Positions 1 through 8,936 of a stretch of DNA of 49,606 nucleotides are shown piece after piece. The DNA is from Pseudomonadota bacterium (GTDB taxonomy: Bacteria; Pseudomonadota; Alphaproteobacteria; Rhizobiales; Xanthobacteraceae). The number at the start of each line of letters is the position of its first letter. The first letter of the stretch is position 1. Location: assembly GCA_023423415.1 (NCBI GenBank), contig JAFAFP010000083.1, positions 1-49,606 of the forward strand, in the 5' to 3' direction. A model generated the notes under the pieces. The model did not search any database. It was not told the origin of the DNA and was given only the letters and a program-made list of their open reading frames with translations. The translations under genes and the position numbers were made by a program.

Positions 1-23
1 GTTTCGCCGAGTGAGGATGAGTC

Positions 24-890
24 ATGAAAAATATTCAAACGTGTTTGATTGCGGGGATGGCTGCTGCGGCGATCACATCGCAAGCACAGGCTGCCGATTT
101 GCCGATGGTCTACAAGGCTGAACCCGTAGTGGTGAAGGAGTTCGGCGGCTGGTATCTGCGCGGCGATATCGGCATGACGAACCAGAAGGTGAAGTCGATT
201 GACAACGCCTTGTTCGATTCCAGCGTTCAGGTGCTCAACAAGGAATTTGAATCCGGCATGCTGTTTGGCGCCGGTATCGGTTATCAGTTCAACGACTGGT
301 TCCGTGCGGATGTCACCGGTGAATATCGCGGCAAGACAGCGTTCCGCGGCTTTGATGTCTATCCCGGTGGCGCCAACGACTATTTTGCCAACAAGTCCGA
401 ATGGCTGGTTATGGCCAACGCGTATGTCGATCTCGGCACGTGGTGGTGCATTACTCCGTTCATCGGCGCTGGTATCGGCTATTCGCAAAACACCATCAGC
501 AACTTCCGCGACGTGAATACGCCGAACAACGGCATCGCCTATGCGGGCGATCATTCACAATGGGAGATGGCCTGGGCGCTGCATGCCGGTCTTGCTTACA
601 AGATCAGCAAGAACTTCACCGCCGAATTGTCGTATCGCTACGTCAATCTCGGGGATTTCCAGTCGGGTGACATCATCGCCTACAACGGCACCAACAACGT
701 CAACAATCCGTTGGTGTTCAAGGACGTGACCTCGCAAGACGTCAGGTTGTCGTTGCGCTGGGCGCTCGGCGCCTCCGACTATGCGCCGCTGGCTGCTCCG
801 ATGTATGCGCCACCGCCTCCGCCGCCGGCATACATGCCGCCTCCGCCGCCGGCTTATTCGCCTCCGCCGCCGCTGATGCGGAAGGGTTGA
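24..890 (+). CDS. Outer-membrane beta-barrel protein with proline-rich tail
   Basis: This 288-residue protein begins with a clear signal peptide ending near AQAADLP, so it is exported. The mature part alternates short amphipathic strands with aromatic and glycine residues (for example FGAGIGYQFNDWFRADV and FTAELSYRYVNLG), typical of Omp31/Omp25-like eight-stranded barrels of Rhizobiales. The barrel appears to end at DVRLSLRWALGA near residue 250. After it comes an unusual tail of about 35 residues made of proline runs, Ala, Tyr and Met, ending MRKG; the usual barrel ends in an aromatic residue. The start is supported by GAGGATGA just upstream. A structural or adhesive role is inference; the family is secure, a specific function is not. 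Confidence 0.85.
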   Translation: MKNIQTCLIAGMAAAAITSQAQAADLPMVYKAEPVVVKEFGGWYLRGDIGMTNQKVKSIDNALFDSSVQVLNKEFESGMLFGAGIGYQFNDWFRADVTGEYRGKTAFRGFDVYPGGANDYFANKSEWLVMANAYVDLGTWWCITPFIGAGIGYSQNTISNFRDVNTPNNGIAYAGDHSQWEMAWALHAGLAYKISKNFTAELSYRYVNLGDFQSGDIIAYNGTNNVNNPLVFKDVTSQDVRLSLRWALGASDYAPLAAPMYAPPPPPPAYMPPPPPAYSPPPPLMRKG

Positions 891-943
891 TCGCAGAGAG
901 CGCTGATTGCTCAGGCGTTCGATACGAGTTGAAAGCAAGAAGC

Positions 944-973
944 GAGGCGGTGCCGAAAGGTGCCGCCTCTTTT
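944..973 (+). terminator. Rho-independent terminator after the barrel gene
   Basis: An 11-bp stem (GAGGCGG plus GCC, with two G-T wobbles) closes on a GAAA tetraloop and is followed by TCTTTT. It lies just past the stop at 890 and abuts the stop codon of the convergent acyltransferase gene. Confidence 0.8.
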
Positions 974-974
974 G

Positions 975-2000
975 TTATTCGGCAGGTTGGAATTTTGCCT
1001 TTTGCGAGGGCGATGAAAGCTGGAAGCGGGAAGGGCGCTCGAACAGGAATCTCAGGATCGTGCCCTGCACCAGGCGATGCGCGATCAACGGTCCAACAAC
1101 AGCCATCGTCGTGACCAGTGCCGCGACGGTTCCCGGATCCGTAATAATGCCTGTTTTGACCAACGCGATACGCGTGACGACCATCGGCAGGAAGAAGGCG
1201 AGATAGATGACGATCGAATTCTGTCCGCAATAACGAAGGCCGGAGAACAGATGCGATTTCGCCAGGAGCACAGAGATCGCGACGACGGCGGCGGCCCCCG
1301 CAAGGCCAAGTGCGAGCGATACGCCATACGCGGTCGAAAGGCCCGCATTCACGAGAACGAAATTGATGCAGGCCCAGGCCGCCAAACCGGCGACAACGAT
1401 CGTTGTGCGCGAGCGGCTCCAGTCCGCGCCTTTGAGAATGGAGCCGCTGAGAAGATAGCCGACATAGAAATAGATGAAGCGGCTCGCGAATTCGTCGATC
1501 AACATCCAATGGGTTTCGATCGGCGCAATCTCAAGGGCGGCGCCGACGAGCAGCATGATCGCCGGTGGAACAGCGCGCGTCAGCCGCGTGACAAGGAAGA
1601 AGACCGGTAGCAGATAGATGAACCACAGCGTTCCGTAAGGGTCGATGAAGGCGGTGAGAAACACGCGCAATGCGCCGAGCACGCCCTGGTCGGCGATGTA
1701 GAACGGCGCGCGGAACGCGAACTGGATGACCAGCCACAGCACATAGAAATAGATGAAGTGCAGCACCTTGCGGTCGAAGAATGTGCGCCAGTCGCGGTTG
1801 ATCGTATGGGCGACGAACAGTCCGGCAATCATGAAGAAGGCAGGAATGCGGAACGGGCGGGCGAATTCGACAACGCCGTGCAGCCACCCGGCATGACCGA
1901 GGGCTTCTTCACTGGACAGAGTCGAATGCATCATCACGACCAGAATGATCGAGATGCCCTTTGCATAATCGACCCATTCGATGCGCTGGTTCTGGGTCAT
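975..2000 (-). CDS. Acyltransferase family 3 membrane protein
   Basis: Integral membrane acyltransferase of the OafA/NodX/OpgC superfamily, which transfers acyl groups to sugars of exported glycans or lipids. The N-terminus RIEWVDYAKGISIILVV is the characteristic first segment; the mid-part MAGLF.AHTINRDWRTFF after PFRIPAFF fits the conserved His/Arg loops. About ten hydrophobic segments are visible over roughly 340 residues, the usual length. I chose the ATG at 2000 (MTQNQRIEW) over the upstream in-frame start because the extra 21 residues are Arg-rich and unlike the family. The gene stands alone, convergent with the barrel gene; the acceptor cannot be told from sequence. Confidence 0.85.
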   Translation of the reverse strand: MTQNQRIEWVDYAKGISIILVVMMHSTLSSEEALGHAGWLHGVVEFARPFRIPAFFMIAGLFVAHTINRDWRTFFDRKVLHFIYFYVLWLVIQFAFRAPFYIADQGVLGALRVFLTAFIDPYGTLWFIYLLPVFFLVTRLTRAVPPAIMLLVGAALEIAPIETHWMLIDEFASRFIYFYVGYLLSGSILKGADWSRSRTTIVVAGLAAWACINFVLVNAGLSTAYGVSLALGLAGAAAVVAISVLLAKSHLFSGLRYCGQNSIVIYLAFFLPMVVTRIALVKTGIITDPGTVAALVTTMAVVGPLIAHRLVQGTILRFLFERPSRFQLSSPSQKAKFQPAE

Positions 2001-2225
2001 GGCCGCTCCGACACGGCAGTGCCGTGCACGCTGTAACCTAGTGCGTCTGAACCGGGCTTGCACCCGTTGCCTCGATTTAGAGTCAATGTCGATTTGTTAA
2101 CGATCGCGGTTCGCCGGTTAGGCGTTGTTAACACTCGCGAATTTTATGGTTAGCGTTGCCTTAACCTCTGGCGATTATGGTTTCCGAAGTGTTGATTGCC
2201 TCGCGTTGCCGGAAGGAAGAGGATT

Positions 2226-3152
2226 ATGCGTATTGCGGTGAACACCGTTTTTCGCCGAGCGCTATCGAGCCGCCGACTCCTTTGGCCGAGCATGGCTGTG
2301 CTCGCCGGTGTGCTGAGCGCCGCTTCTGTCTCTCCCGCCGTCGCCGCAGACTATCCCAGCAGTTCAGATTATCTGCGCGGTTCGTATGTGGCCCAGCCTC
2401 AATACTATCAGTGGGGCGGATTCTATGGCGGCGCGCAGATCAGCTATAGCAATGCCGACGCAGATTTCGGCAATGCGACCCAGCCGCTGGTAGACCACCT
2501 CCTGCGCAACAGTAATATTCTGGACAATGTGTCGGGGTGGACGACGTTGCCGGATGGAAGCACGAACGGAAGAAACTATGGCGGCTTCATCGGCTACAAC
2601 TGGCAATGGGACGATGTCGTTATCGGTTTCGAAGCGAATTACAGTCGTCTGTCGCTGACAAAAACGGCTGAGGATTCGTTGAGCCGCCGGTTCATCGACA
2701 ACACTGCCGGATTGCCGGATCACACCTACACATATGCAATGACGGTTGCGGGCAGTTCGACCGTGAAGTTGACCGATCTCGCCACCTTCCGAGCGCGCGC
2801 CGGCTGGGCAGTCGGATCGCTGCTGCCGTATGGCTTTATTGGCTTTGCAGTCGCTCGCGCCGATGTGGCGACGCGTGCGTCGGTTTCAGGAACGGTGACC
2901 GTTACGTGTAACGATCCAGCCGACCCCGGCTGTTCGCCGTCCGGACCGACTAATCTGGCATTGCCCGGTCCACAAACGACATCGCGCAGTGGTGTCTTCA
3001 CCTACGGTGGTGCTATTGGCCTCGGCTTCGATTGGGCCTTGTCGCAGAATCTGTTTGTGCGCGGCGAGTGGGAATACCTTCAACTGCAGGATATCGAAGG
3101 CATCGACGTCCGACTCAATTCGGTGCGCGCCGCTGTCGGTCTGAAGTTCTAA
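2226..3152 (+). CDS. Outer-membrane beta-barrel protein (Omp25/Omp31-like)
   Basis: About 308 residues with a long signal peptide: a basic start (RIAVNTVFRRALSSRRLL), a hydrophobic core and cleavage near SPAVAADYP. The mature protein begins WGGFYGGAQISYSNADADF and contains GGFIGYNWQWDDVVIGFEANY, the standard opening strands of Rhizobiales Omp25/31 proteins. It ends RAAVGLKF, with the C-terminal Phe recognised by the BAM machinery. One insertion near residue 225 holds a Cys pair (CNDPADPGC), probably an extracellular loop with a disulfide. The ATG at 2226 is preferred over the upstream TTG because GGAAGGAAGAGG lies just before it. Confidence 0.87.
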   Translation: MRIAVNTVFRRALSSRRLLWPSMAVLAGVLSAASVSPAVAADYPSSSDYLRGSYVAQPQYYQWGGFYGGAQISYSNADADFGNATQPLVDHLLRNSNILDNVSGWTTLPDGSTNGRNYGGFIGYNWQWDDVVIGFEANYSRLSLTKTAEDSLSRRFIDNTAGLPDHTYTYAMTVAGSSTVKLTDLATFRARAGWAVGSLLPYGFIGFAVARADVATRASVSGTVTVTCNDPADPGCSPSGPTNLALPGPQTTSRSGVFTYGGAIGLGFDWALSQNLFVRGEWEYLQLQDIEGIDVRLNSVRAAVGLKF

Positions 3153-3277
3153 GCTAACTGTTGCAGACGTTGCCGAGCGTCACATGCTTGTGACGCCGGC
3201 GTTCGCGGCTCATGCAAAAGTCACAAAGCCCCATCCGCTAAAATGCATTGACGCTGAACGTCGTCTCCACTATCTCC

Positions 3278-3329
3278 GCCCGTGGGACACCTCTCCCCAA
3301 CGAGAGGCTGACTATCTGGAAGGATAGAG
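3278..3329 (+). promoter_or_regulatory. serC leader RNA (cis-regulatory)
   Basis: Two adjacent hairpins end at the serC start codon. The first pairs CCTCTC (3290-3295) with GAGAGG (3302-3307). The second pairs CTATC (3312-3316) with GATAG (3323-3327), and its loop holds the Shine-Dalgarno GGAAGG. This layout, with the last stem covering the ribosome site of a serC-serA operon in an alphaproteobacterium, matches the described serC leader motif. It presumably controls serC translation; the ligand is not known to me. Confidence 0.85.
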
Positions 3330-4502
3330 ATGACGACGACCACACCCGGCATGCGGCCGGCAAACCCGCATTTTTCCTCCGGCCCCTGCGCCAAGCGCCC
3401 CGGCTGGAACCTCCAAGCCCTCAAAGACGCACTCGTTGGCCGCTCGCACCGCTCCAAGCCGGGCAAGGCGAAGCTGAAGCTGGCGATCGATCTGACCCGC
3501 GAAATTCTTGAAGTTCCGGCCGATTACAAGATCGGCATCGTTCCGGCGTCCGACACCGGCGCAATGGAAATGGCGATGTGGTCGCTGCTCGGCGCGCGCC
3601 CCGTCACGATGCTGGCCTGGGAATCCTTCGGCGAAGGCTGGGTCACCGACGTCGAAAAGCAGCTCAAGCTGAAGGACGTTACCGTTCTCAAGACCGGTTA
3701 CGGCGAACTGACCGACCTGTCGAAAGTCTCGTCCGACACCGATATCGTCTTCACCTGGAACGGCACCACCTCGGGCGTGCGCGTGCCGAATGCCGACTGG
3801 ATCAAGGCCGATCGCAAGGGCCTGACCATCTGCGACGCGACCTCGGCCGCATTCGCGCAGCCGCTCGACTTCGCCAAGCTCGATGTCATCACCTTCTCCT
3901 GGCAGAAGGCGCTCGGCGGTGAAGCGGCTCATGGCATGCTGATCCTGTCGCCGCGCGCGGTGGAACGGCTCGAAAGCTACAAGCCGGCCTGGCCGCTGCC
4001 GAAGATCTTCCGCATGACCAAGAACGGCAAGCTGAACGAAGGCATCTTCGTCGGCGAGACCATCAACACGCCGTCGATGCTGTGCGTCGAGGATTATCTC
4101 GACACGCTGCAATGGGCGAAGTCGGCGGGTGGTCTGAAAGGTTTGATCGCGCGGGCGGACGGCAATGCCGGCGCAATTCATGACTGGGTCGCGCGCACCG
4201 CGTGGGTCGATAATCTCGCCGTCGATGCGACGACGCGGTCGAATACCTCGGTCTGCCTGAAGATCGTCGATCCCGCCGTGACGGCGCTCTCGGTCGATGC
4301 GCAATGGGCCTTCGTGAAGGACCTCGTGGCGTTGTGCGAGAAGGAAGGCGTCGCTTTCGATTTCGCCAATCACCGCGATGCGCTGCCGGGTCTTCGCATC
4401 TGGTGCGGCGCCACAGTCGAACGCAGCGATGTCGAAAAGCTGCTGCCCTGGCTCGACTGGGCCTACGCGAAGACCAAAGAGACGCTCGCGAAAGCGGCTT
4501 AG
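3330..4502 (+). CDS. serC: Phosphoserine transaminase
   Basis: Converts 3-phosphohydroxypyruvate and glutamate to phosphoserine and 2-oxoglutarate, the second step of serine synthesis, with PLP as cofactor. The 390-residue protein belongs to the alphaproteobacterial SerC form: N-terminal RPANPHFSSGPCAKRPGW, IVPASDTGAMEMAMWSLLG, and the PLP-lysine segment TFSWQKALGGEAAHG. The start follows GGAAGGATAG inside the leader hairpin. serA lies downstream in the same direction after a 180-bp repeat-containing gap, so the two first enzymes of the pathway probably form one unit under the serC leader. Confidence 0.97.
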   Translation: MTTTTPGMRPANPHFSSGPCAKRPGWNLQALKDALVGRSHRSKPGKAKLKLAIDLTREILEVPADYKIGIVPASDTGAMEMAMWSLLGARPVTMLAWESFGEGWVTDVEKQLKLKDVTVLKTGYGELTDLSKVSSDTDIVFTWNGTTSGVRVPNADWIKADRKGLTICDATSAAFAQPLDFAKLDVITFSWQKALGGEAAHGMLILSPRAVERLESYKPAWPLPKIFRMTKNGKLNEGIFVGETINTPSMLCVEDYLDTLQWAKSAGGLKGLIARADGNAGAIHDWVARTAWVDNLAVDATTRSNTSVCLKIVDPAVTALSVDAQWAFVKDLVALCEKEGVAFDFANHRDALPGLRIWCGATVERSDVEKLLPWLDWAYAKTKETLAKAA

Positions 4503-4507
4503 TTGCT

Positions 4508-4671
4508 CTTCACCCTCCCCTGGAAGGGGGAGGGTCGCTCACCGGAGCGACAGCGCAGGTGAGCGGGGTGGGGTGACAGTGTCCCCGACAAACGCCACCG
4601 CTCACCGAATCACACATTTCACCCCACCCCGGCCCTGCGGGCCGACCCGCCCCCTCGAGGGGAGGGTGAAG
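4508..4671. repeat. Intergenic inverted-repeat element between serC and serA
   Basis: The outer arms TTCACCCTCCCC (4509-4520) and GGGGAGGGTGAA (4659-4670) are exact reverse complements. Inside are further complementary blocks, for example GCTCACC with GGTGAGC and GGGGTGGGGTGA with TCACCCCACCCC. From memory, GC-rich elements starting TTCACCCTCCCC are dispersed in many Rhizobiales genomes. It adds a strong mRNA hairpin between two pathway genes and might set the serC/serA transcript ratio (inference). Confidence 0.75.
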
Positions 4672-4682
4672 GAAGCTAGATC

Positions 4683-6269
4683 ATGGCCCCCAAAGTTCTC
4701 ATCTCAGACGCCCTGTCTCCCGCCGCTGTCCAGATCTTCAAGGATCGCGGCGTGGAGGTGGATTTTCAGCCCAATCTCGGCAAGGACAAAGACAAGCTCG
4801 CCGAGATCATCGGTAACTATGACGGCCTCGCGATCCGTTCGGCGACCAAGGTGACGCCGAAGATTCTGCAGAATGCCAAGAACTTGAAGGTGATCGGCCG
4901 CGCCGGCATCGGCGTCGACAACGTCGATATTCCGGCTGCGACGGCGAAGGGCATCATCGTGATGAACACGCCGTTTGGCAATTCGATCACCACCGCCGAA
5001 CATGCGATCACGCTGATGCTCGCATTGGCGCGGCAGATCCCGGCCGCCGACGTTTCGACGCAGGCCGGCAAGTGGGAAAAGAACCGCTTCATGGGTGTCG
5101 AGATCACCGGCAAGACGCTGGGTGTGATCGGCGCCGGCAATATCGGTTCGATCGCGATCGACCGTGCGCTCGGCCTGCGCATGCGCGTCATCGCCTATGA
5201 TCCGTTCCTGTCGCCGGAACGTGCGGTGGAACTCGGCGTCGAGAAGGTCGAACTGGAAGACCTTCTCAAGCGCGCCGACTTCATCACGCTGCACACGCCG
5301 CTGACTGAGAAGACCAAGAACATCATCGACGCCAAAGCGCTGGCGCTGACCAAGAAGGGCGTGCGCATCATCAATTGCGCGCGCGGCGGTCTTGTCGATG
5401 AAGTCGCATTGCGGGCTGCGCTCGATTCCGGCCATGTGGCGGGGGCGGCTTTTGACGTGTTCTCGACAGAACCTGCGAACGAGAACCCGCTGTTCGGTCA
5501 GCCGAATGTCATCTGCACGCCGCATCTTGGCGCATCCACGTCGGAAGCGCAGGAAAACGTGGCGCTGCAAGTCGCCGACCAGATGTCGGACTATCTGTTG
5601 CGCGGCGCAATCACCAATGCGGTGAACTTCCCGTCGATCACAGCGGAAGAAGCGCCGCGCTTGAAGCCGTTCGTCGAGCTCGCCGAGAAGCTCGGCTCGT
5701 TCGCCGGCCAGCTCACCGAAGGCGATCTGAAGAAAATCCAGATCAGCTACGACGGGCATGTCGCGCAGATGAAGACCAGGGCTCTGACGTCTGCCGCAGT
5801 GGCTGGCTTCCTTCGTCCGATGCTGCAGGACGTGAATGTCGTGTCGGCGCCGATCGTTGCGAAGGAGCGCGGCATCATCGTCGAGGAAGTGACCCGCGAG
5901 GTCGCGCATGACTATGAAAGCCTGATCACGGTGACGGTCGAGACCGATAACGGCCCGCGCAGCATTTCCGGTACGGTGTTTGCCGATGCGCGTCCGCGTA
6001 TCGTCAACATCAAGGGCATCCGCATGGATGCGGAATTCGGTCCCTCGATGGTCTACATCACCAACCTCGACAAGCCGGGCTTCATCGGCAAGTTCTCCGG
6101 GACGATGGGTGATGCCGGCATCAACATCGCAACCTTCCATGTCGGCCGCGAAGCGCCAGGCGGCAACGCCATTGCGCTGATCGAGATCGATGGCGAAATG
6201 CCGCCGAAGGTGCTGGAAGCGGTGCGTGCGCTGCCGCAGGTGCAGTCGGCGAAGCCGCTGAAGTTCTGA
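4683..6269 (+). CDS. serA: D-3-phosphoglycerate dehydrogenase
   Basis: Oxidises 3-phosphoglycerate to 3-phosphohydroxypyruvate with NAD, the committed step of serine synthesis. At 528 residues it is the long form: a substrate-binding part with RAGIGVDNVDI, a Rossmann nucleotide domain (LGVIGAGNIGSIAIDRAL), catalytic Arg in NCARGGLVDE and His in CTPHLGAST, then an allosteric substrate-binding domain from about residue 320 and a C-terminal ACT domain (VYITNLDKPGFIGKFSGTMG). The ACT domain suggests serine feedback, as in the family. It follows serC across a repeat element. Confidence 0.97.
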   Translation: MAPKVLISDALSPAAVQIFKDRGVEVDFQPNLGKDKDKLAEIIGNYDGLAIRSATKVTPKILQNAKNLKVIGRAGIGVDNVDIPAATAKGIIVMNTPFGNSITTAEHAITLMLALARQIPAADVSTQAGKWEKNRFMGVEITGKTLGVIGAGNIGSIAIDRALGLRMRVIAYDPFLSPERAVELGVEKVELEDLLKRADFITLHTPLTEKTKNIIDAKALALTKKGVRIINCARGGLVDEVALRAALDSGHVAGAAFDVFSTEPANENPLFGQPNVICTPHLGASTSEAQENVALQVADQMSDYLLRGAITNAVNFPSITAEEAPRLKPFVELAEKLGSFAGQLTEGDLKKIQISYDGHVAQMKTRALTSAAVAGFLRPMLQDVNVVSAPIVAKERGIIVEEVTREVAHDYESLITVTVETDNGPRSISGTVFADARPRIVNIKGIRMDAEFGPSMVYITNLDKPGFIGKFSGTMGDAGINIATFHVGREAPGGNAIALIEIDGEMPPKVLEAVRALPQVQSAKPLKF

Positions 6270-6290
6270 GCTATCCTGCAGGATCTGTGA

Positions 6291-6325
6291 TGCCTCGAAG
6301 GACGAGCCGGCCTTCGAGGCATTTC
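6291..6325 (+). terminator. Terminator-like hairpin after serA
   Basis: TGCCTCGAAGG (6291-6301) pairs perfectly with CCTTCGAGGCA (6311-6321) around a 9-nt loop and is followed by TTTC. The T-run is short, but the position just past the serA stop fits a terminator. It may serve the convergent transporter gene too. Confidence 0.65.
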
Positions 6326-6344
6326 AAGCCTTTGCTTTTCTGGT

Positions 6345-7277
6345 TCACGCTTTTGCTGCGACGGCGGAGCGACGTTGTCGCGTCGCCAGCAAAACGCCGC
6401 CGATAATGAAGACGGTGCCAGCCAGATGGTACCATTCCGGCCGCTCGCCCAGCAACGTGATCGCGGCCATGGATCCAAATACGACGATCAGCGGATATAG
6501 CGCGGCCACGGGATTCGGCCCGAGCATCTGGACGCCGCGATTGTAACAAAGGTAGGCGAGGACCGACGGGAAGATTGCCATATAGAGGACGGTTGAGACC
6601 GTCTTGATGTCGATCGCCGGTGTCCCGACGGCCGCGATCTCCCAGAGATAGAACGGAACCATGAACAACGTGCCGGTGATGATCGTGATCCCTAGAAACG
6701 ACAGCGGATGCATGATCGGACTTTTCTTGGTCAGCGGCGAGTAGAGGGCAAAAACCACCATCGCGCCGATGAACCAGACGTCGCCCCGATTGAAAGAGAT
6801 CGAGTGCAGCACATCCAGGTCGCCGCGCATGAGGATCGGCAAAACGCCGACAAAGGACACCGTGATGCCGGCGATCTGCCGCGCGCTCAACCGCTCGCCG
6901 ACCAGCAGATAAGACGCAACGCCGATAGTCGCCGGCATCGTGCATTGAATGAGCAGGCCGTTGATCGCCTCGGTATATTGCAGGCCCCAATAGGACAGCG
7001 CGGCGTATCCGGTGGTGCCCGTTACGCCGAGAAAGGACAGTATCCCGATATTGCCCCGGATCGTGGGCCAGTCACGCTTGAGATAGGGCCAGGCGAATGG
7101 CAGCAGGATCAGGCCGGCAAAGGCCCATCGCCAGAAGCCAAGGGTGACCGGGGGAATAGTACTGACCGCGTGCCGCCCCAGCACGATGTTCATCGCCCAG
7201 AACAGATAGGTGAGGGATGCCAAGAGATACGGCCGCTGATAGATCCAGCCGCCGATCTGGCCGAAAAATGCGGCCAT
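6345..7277 (-). CDS. DMT-family (EamA) membrane transporter
   Basis: A 310-residue integral membrane protein with about ten hydrophobic segments arranged as two EamA repeats. The first contains YLFWAMNIVLGRHAVSTIPPV.LGFWRW, the second opens ALYSPLTKKSPIMHPLSFLG. The conserved RW pair after the second segment and GERLSARQIAGI.. in the hinge are typical of drug/metabolite exporters. Substrate cannot be inferred. It runs convergent to serA and divergent from purA, and it stands alone. The C-terminus is basic and cytoplasmic (ATRQRRSAVAAKA). Confidence 0.9.
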   Translation of the reverse strand: MAAFFGQIGGWIYQRPYLLASLTYLFWAMNIVLGRHAVSTIPPVTLGFWRWAFAGLILLPFAWPYLKRDWPTIRGNIGILSFLGVTGTTGYAALSYWGLQYTEAINGLLIQCTMPATIGVASYLLVGERLSARQIAGITVSFVGVLPILMRGDLDVLHSISFNRGDVWFIGAMVVFALYSPLTKKSPIMHPLSFLGITIITGTLFMVPFYLWEIAAVGTPAIDIKTVSTVLYMAIFPSVLAYLCYNRGVQMLGPNPVAALYPLIVVFGSMAAITLLGERPEWYHLAGTVFIIGGVLLATRQRRSAVAAKA

Positions 7278-7595
7278 TCCGATGCCTCCCCCCGACGCTG
7301 AGACATCCGCCGGACGGCGGACCTGCCTTTGCTACACAATGCCGCGGGGAGCCGAAAGGCCGGCGGACGCATGCCGGGCCTTCGCACGGACATTGAAACC
7401 TTCCGAAAATTTCATCCTTTTCAACCGGTTATTGCCCGCGAATTCCGCTATGGATTGGCCCGTCGCCTTGCCTCGGAGCCCTGCATCCATTATCCGGGGC
7501 TAGCCCTCGCTTCGGCCGGGCAAAGTATACCCGGTTTGGCACACCCGGTTTCATGTCAGGGTCCGGGCGGCGGCCCGCTGGAGGGATTTGAAGGA
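7278..7595. other. Divergent intergenic region, exporter/purA
   Basis: This 318-bp stretch carries the promoters of the divergent EamA and purA genes. An in-frame extension of purA covers part of it, but its residues do not resemble PurA. A near-direct repeat, CCCGGTTTGGCACACCCGGTTT, lies at about 7530-7552. No riboswitch-like fold was recognised. Confidence 0.5.
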
Positions 7596-8882
7596 ATGGC
7601 GAACGTAGTTGTCGTCGGAGCGCAGTGGGGCGACGAAGGCAAAGGCAAGATCGTCGATTGGTTGTCCGAACAGGCCGATATCGTCGTCCGCTTTCAGGGC
7701 GGCCACAATGCCGGGCATACGCTCGTCATCGACGGGAACACCTATAAGCTTTCCTTGCTGCCATCCGGCGTTGTTCGGTCAAACAAGCTGTCGGTCATCG
7801 GCAATGGCGTGGTCGTCGATCCCAAGGCGTTGATCGATGAGATTGACCGTCTGAACGGGCAGGGCGTGGCGGTCACGCCCGACAACTTGCGCATTGCAGA
7901 AAATGCGACGCTGATCCTGTCGCTCCACCGTGACCTCGAAGCCATCCGCGAATCCGGCTCCTCACGTATCGGCACCACCAAGCGAGGCATTGGCCCGGCC
8001 TATGAAGACAAGGTTGGCCGCCGCGCCATCCGCGTGATGGACCTGGCCGACCTGCCGGCACTGCACGGCAAGATCGAGCGCATGCTGGTGCATCATAACG
8101 CGCTGCGCCGCGGCTACGGCATGGACGAACTATCGGTTGACGTGGTCTATGCCGAACTTGCCGGCTATGCGCCGCGCATTCTGCCGTACATGGATTCGAT
8201 CTGGTCCTTGCTCGACACGCGTCGCCGCGAGGGCAAGCGTATTCTGTTCGAAGGCGCTCAGGGAGCGTTGCTCGATATCGATCATGGCACCTATCCGTAC
8301 GTGACCTCGTCGAACACGGTTGCTGCGCAGGCCGCGACCGGCTCGGGCATGGGGCCTGGCTCGATCGGTTATGTGCTCGGCATCTGCAAGGCCTACACCA
8401 CGCGGGTGGGCGAGGGGCCGTTCCCGACCGAGCAGGACAACGACATCGGCAAGCTGATCGGCGAACGCGGCCATGAGTTCGGGACGGTGACGGGCCGTCC
8501 GCGCCGCTGCGGCTGGTTCGATGCCGTGCTGGTCCGCCAGACCGTTCGCACCAGCGGCATCAACGGCATCGCGCTGACCAAGCTTGATATCCTGGACGGC
8601 TTCAAGGAGATCAAGGTCTGCGTCGGCTACCGGCTGGACGGCCGCGAGATCGATTATCTTCCAGCCAGCGAGCATGCGCAGGCCATGGTCGAGCCGGTCT
8701 ATGAGACGCTCGAGGGCTGGGATGAACCGACAGCCAACGCCCGCTCATGGGCTGATTTACCGGCCCAGGCTATCAAGTATGTAAGATGGATTGAGGAGCT
8801 GATCGGATGCCCGGTGGCTCTATTGTCCACGTCTCCGGAGCGCGAAGATACGATTCTAGTGCAGAATCCGTTCGAGGCGTGA
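7596..8882 (+). CDS. purA: Adenylosuccinate synthase
   Basis: Joins IMP and aspartate using GTP to give adenylosuccinate, the first committed step to AMP. The protein of 428 residues starts MANVVVVGAQWGDEGKGKIV with the P-loop-like GDEGKGK and catalytic Asp, then FQGGHNAGHTLVI with the catalytic His. GSSRIGTTKRGIGPAYEDK binds IMP, and TVTGRPRRCGWFD and TKLDILDG lie in the C-terminal half. The ATG at 7596 is chosen because GAAGGA precedes it and all known PurA proteins begin close to this motif. It is followed 54 bp later by a proline-rich membrane protein gene. Confidence 0.98.
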   Translation: MANVVVVGAQWGDEGKGKIVDWLSEQADIVVRFQGGHNAGHTLVIDGNTYKLSLLPSGVVRSNKLSVIGNGVVVDPKALIDEIDRLNGQGVAVTPDNLRIAENATLILSLHRDLEAIRESGSSRIGTTKRGIGPAYEDKVGRRAIRVMDLADLPALHGKIERMLVHHNALRRGYGMDELSVDVVYAELAGYAPRILPYMDSIWSLLDTRRREGKRILFEGAQGALLDIDHGTYPYVTSSNTVAAQAATGSGMGPGSIGYVLGICKAYTTRVGEGPFPTEQDNDIGKLIGERGHEFGTVTGRPRRCGWFDAVLVRQTVRTSGINGIALTKLDILDGFKEIKVCVGYRLDGREIDYLPASEHAQAMVEPVYETLEGWDEPTANARSWADLPAQAIKYVRWIEELIGCPVALLSTSPEREDTILVQNPFEA

Positions 8883-8936
8883 CACCATTGGGGAATCGAG
8901 ACGACCGAGGTGTGATCGAGGGCCGTAACAGAAAGC

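Noticed and set aside
4704..6140. Long minus-strand reading opposite serA
   Set aside because: It is the antisense shadow of serA, rich in Arg, His and Asp and without any domain.
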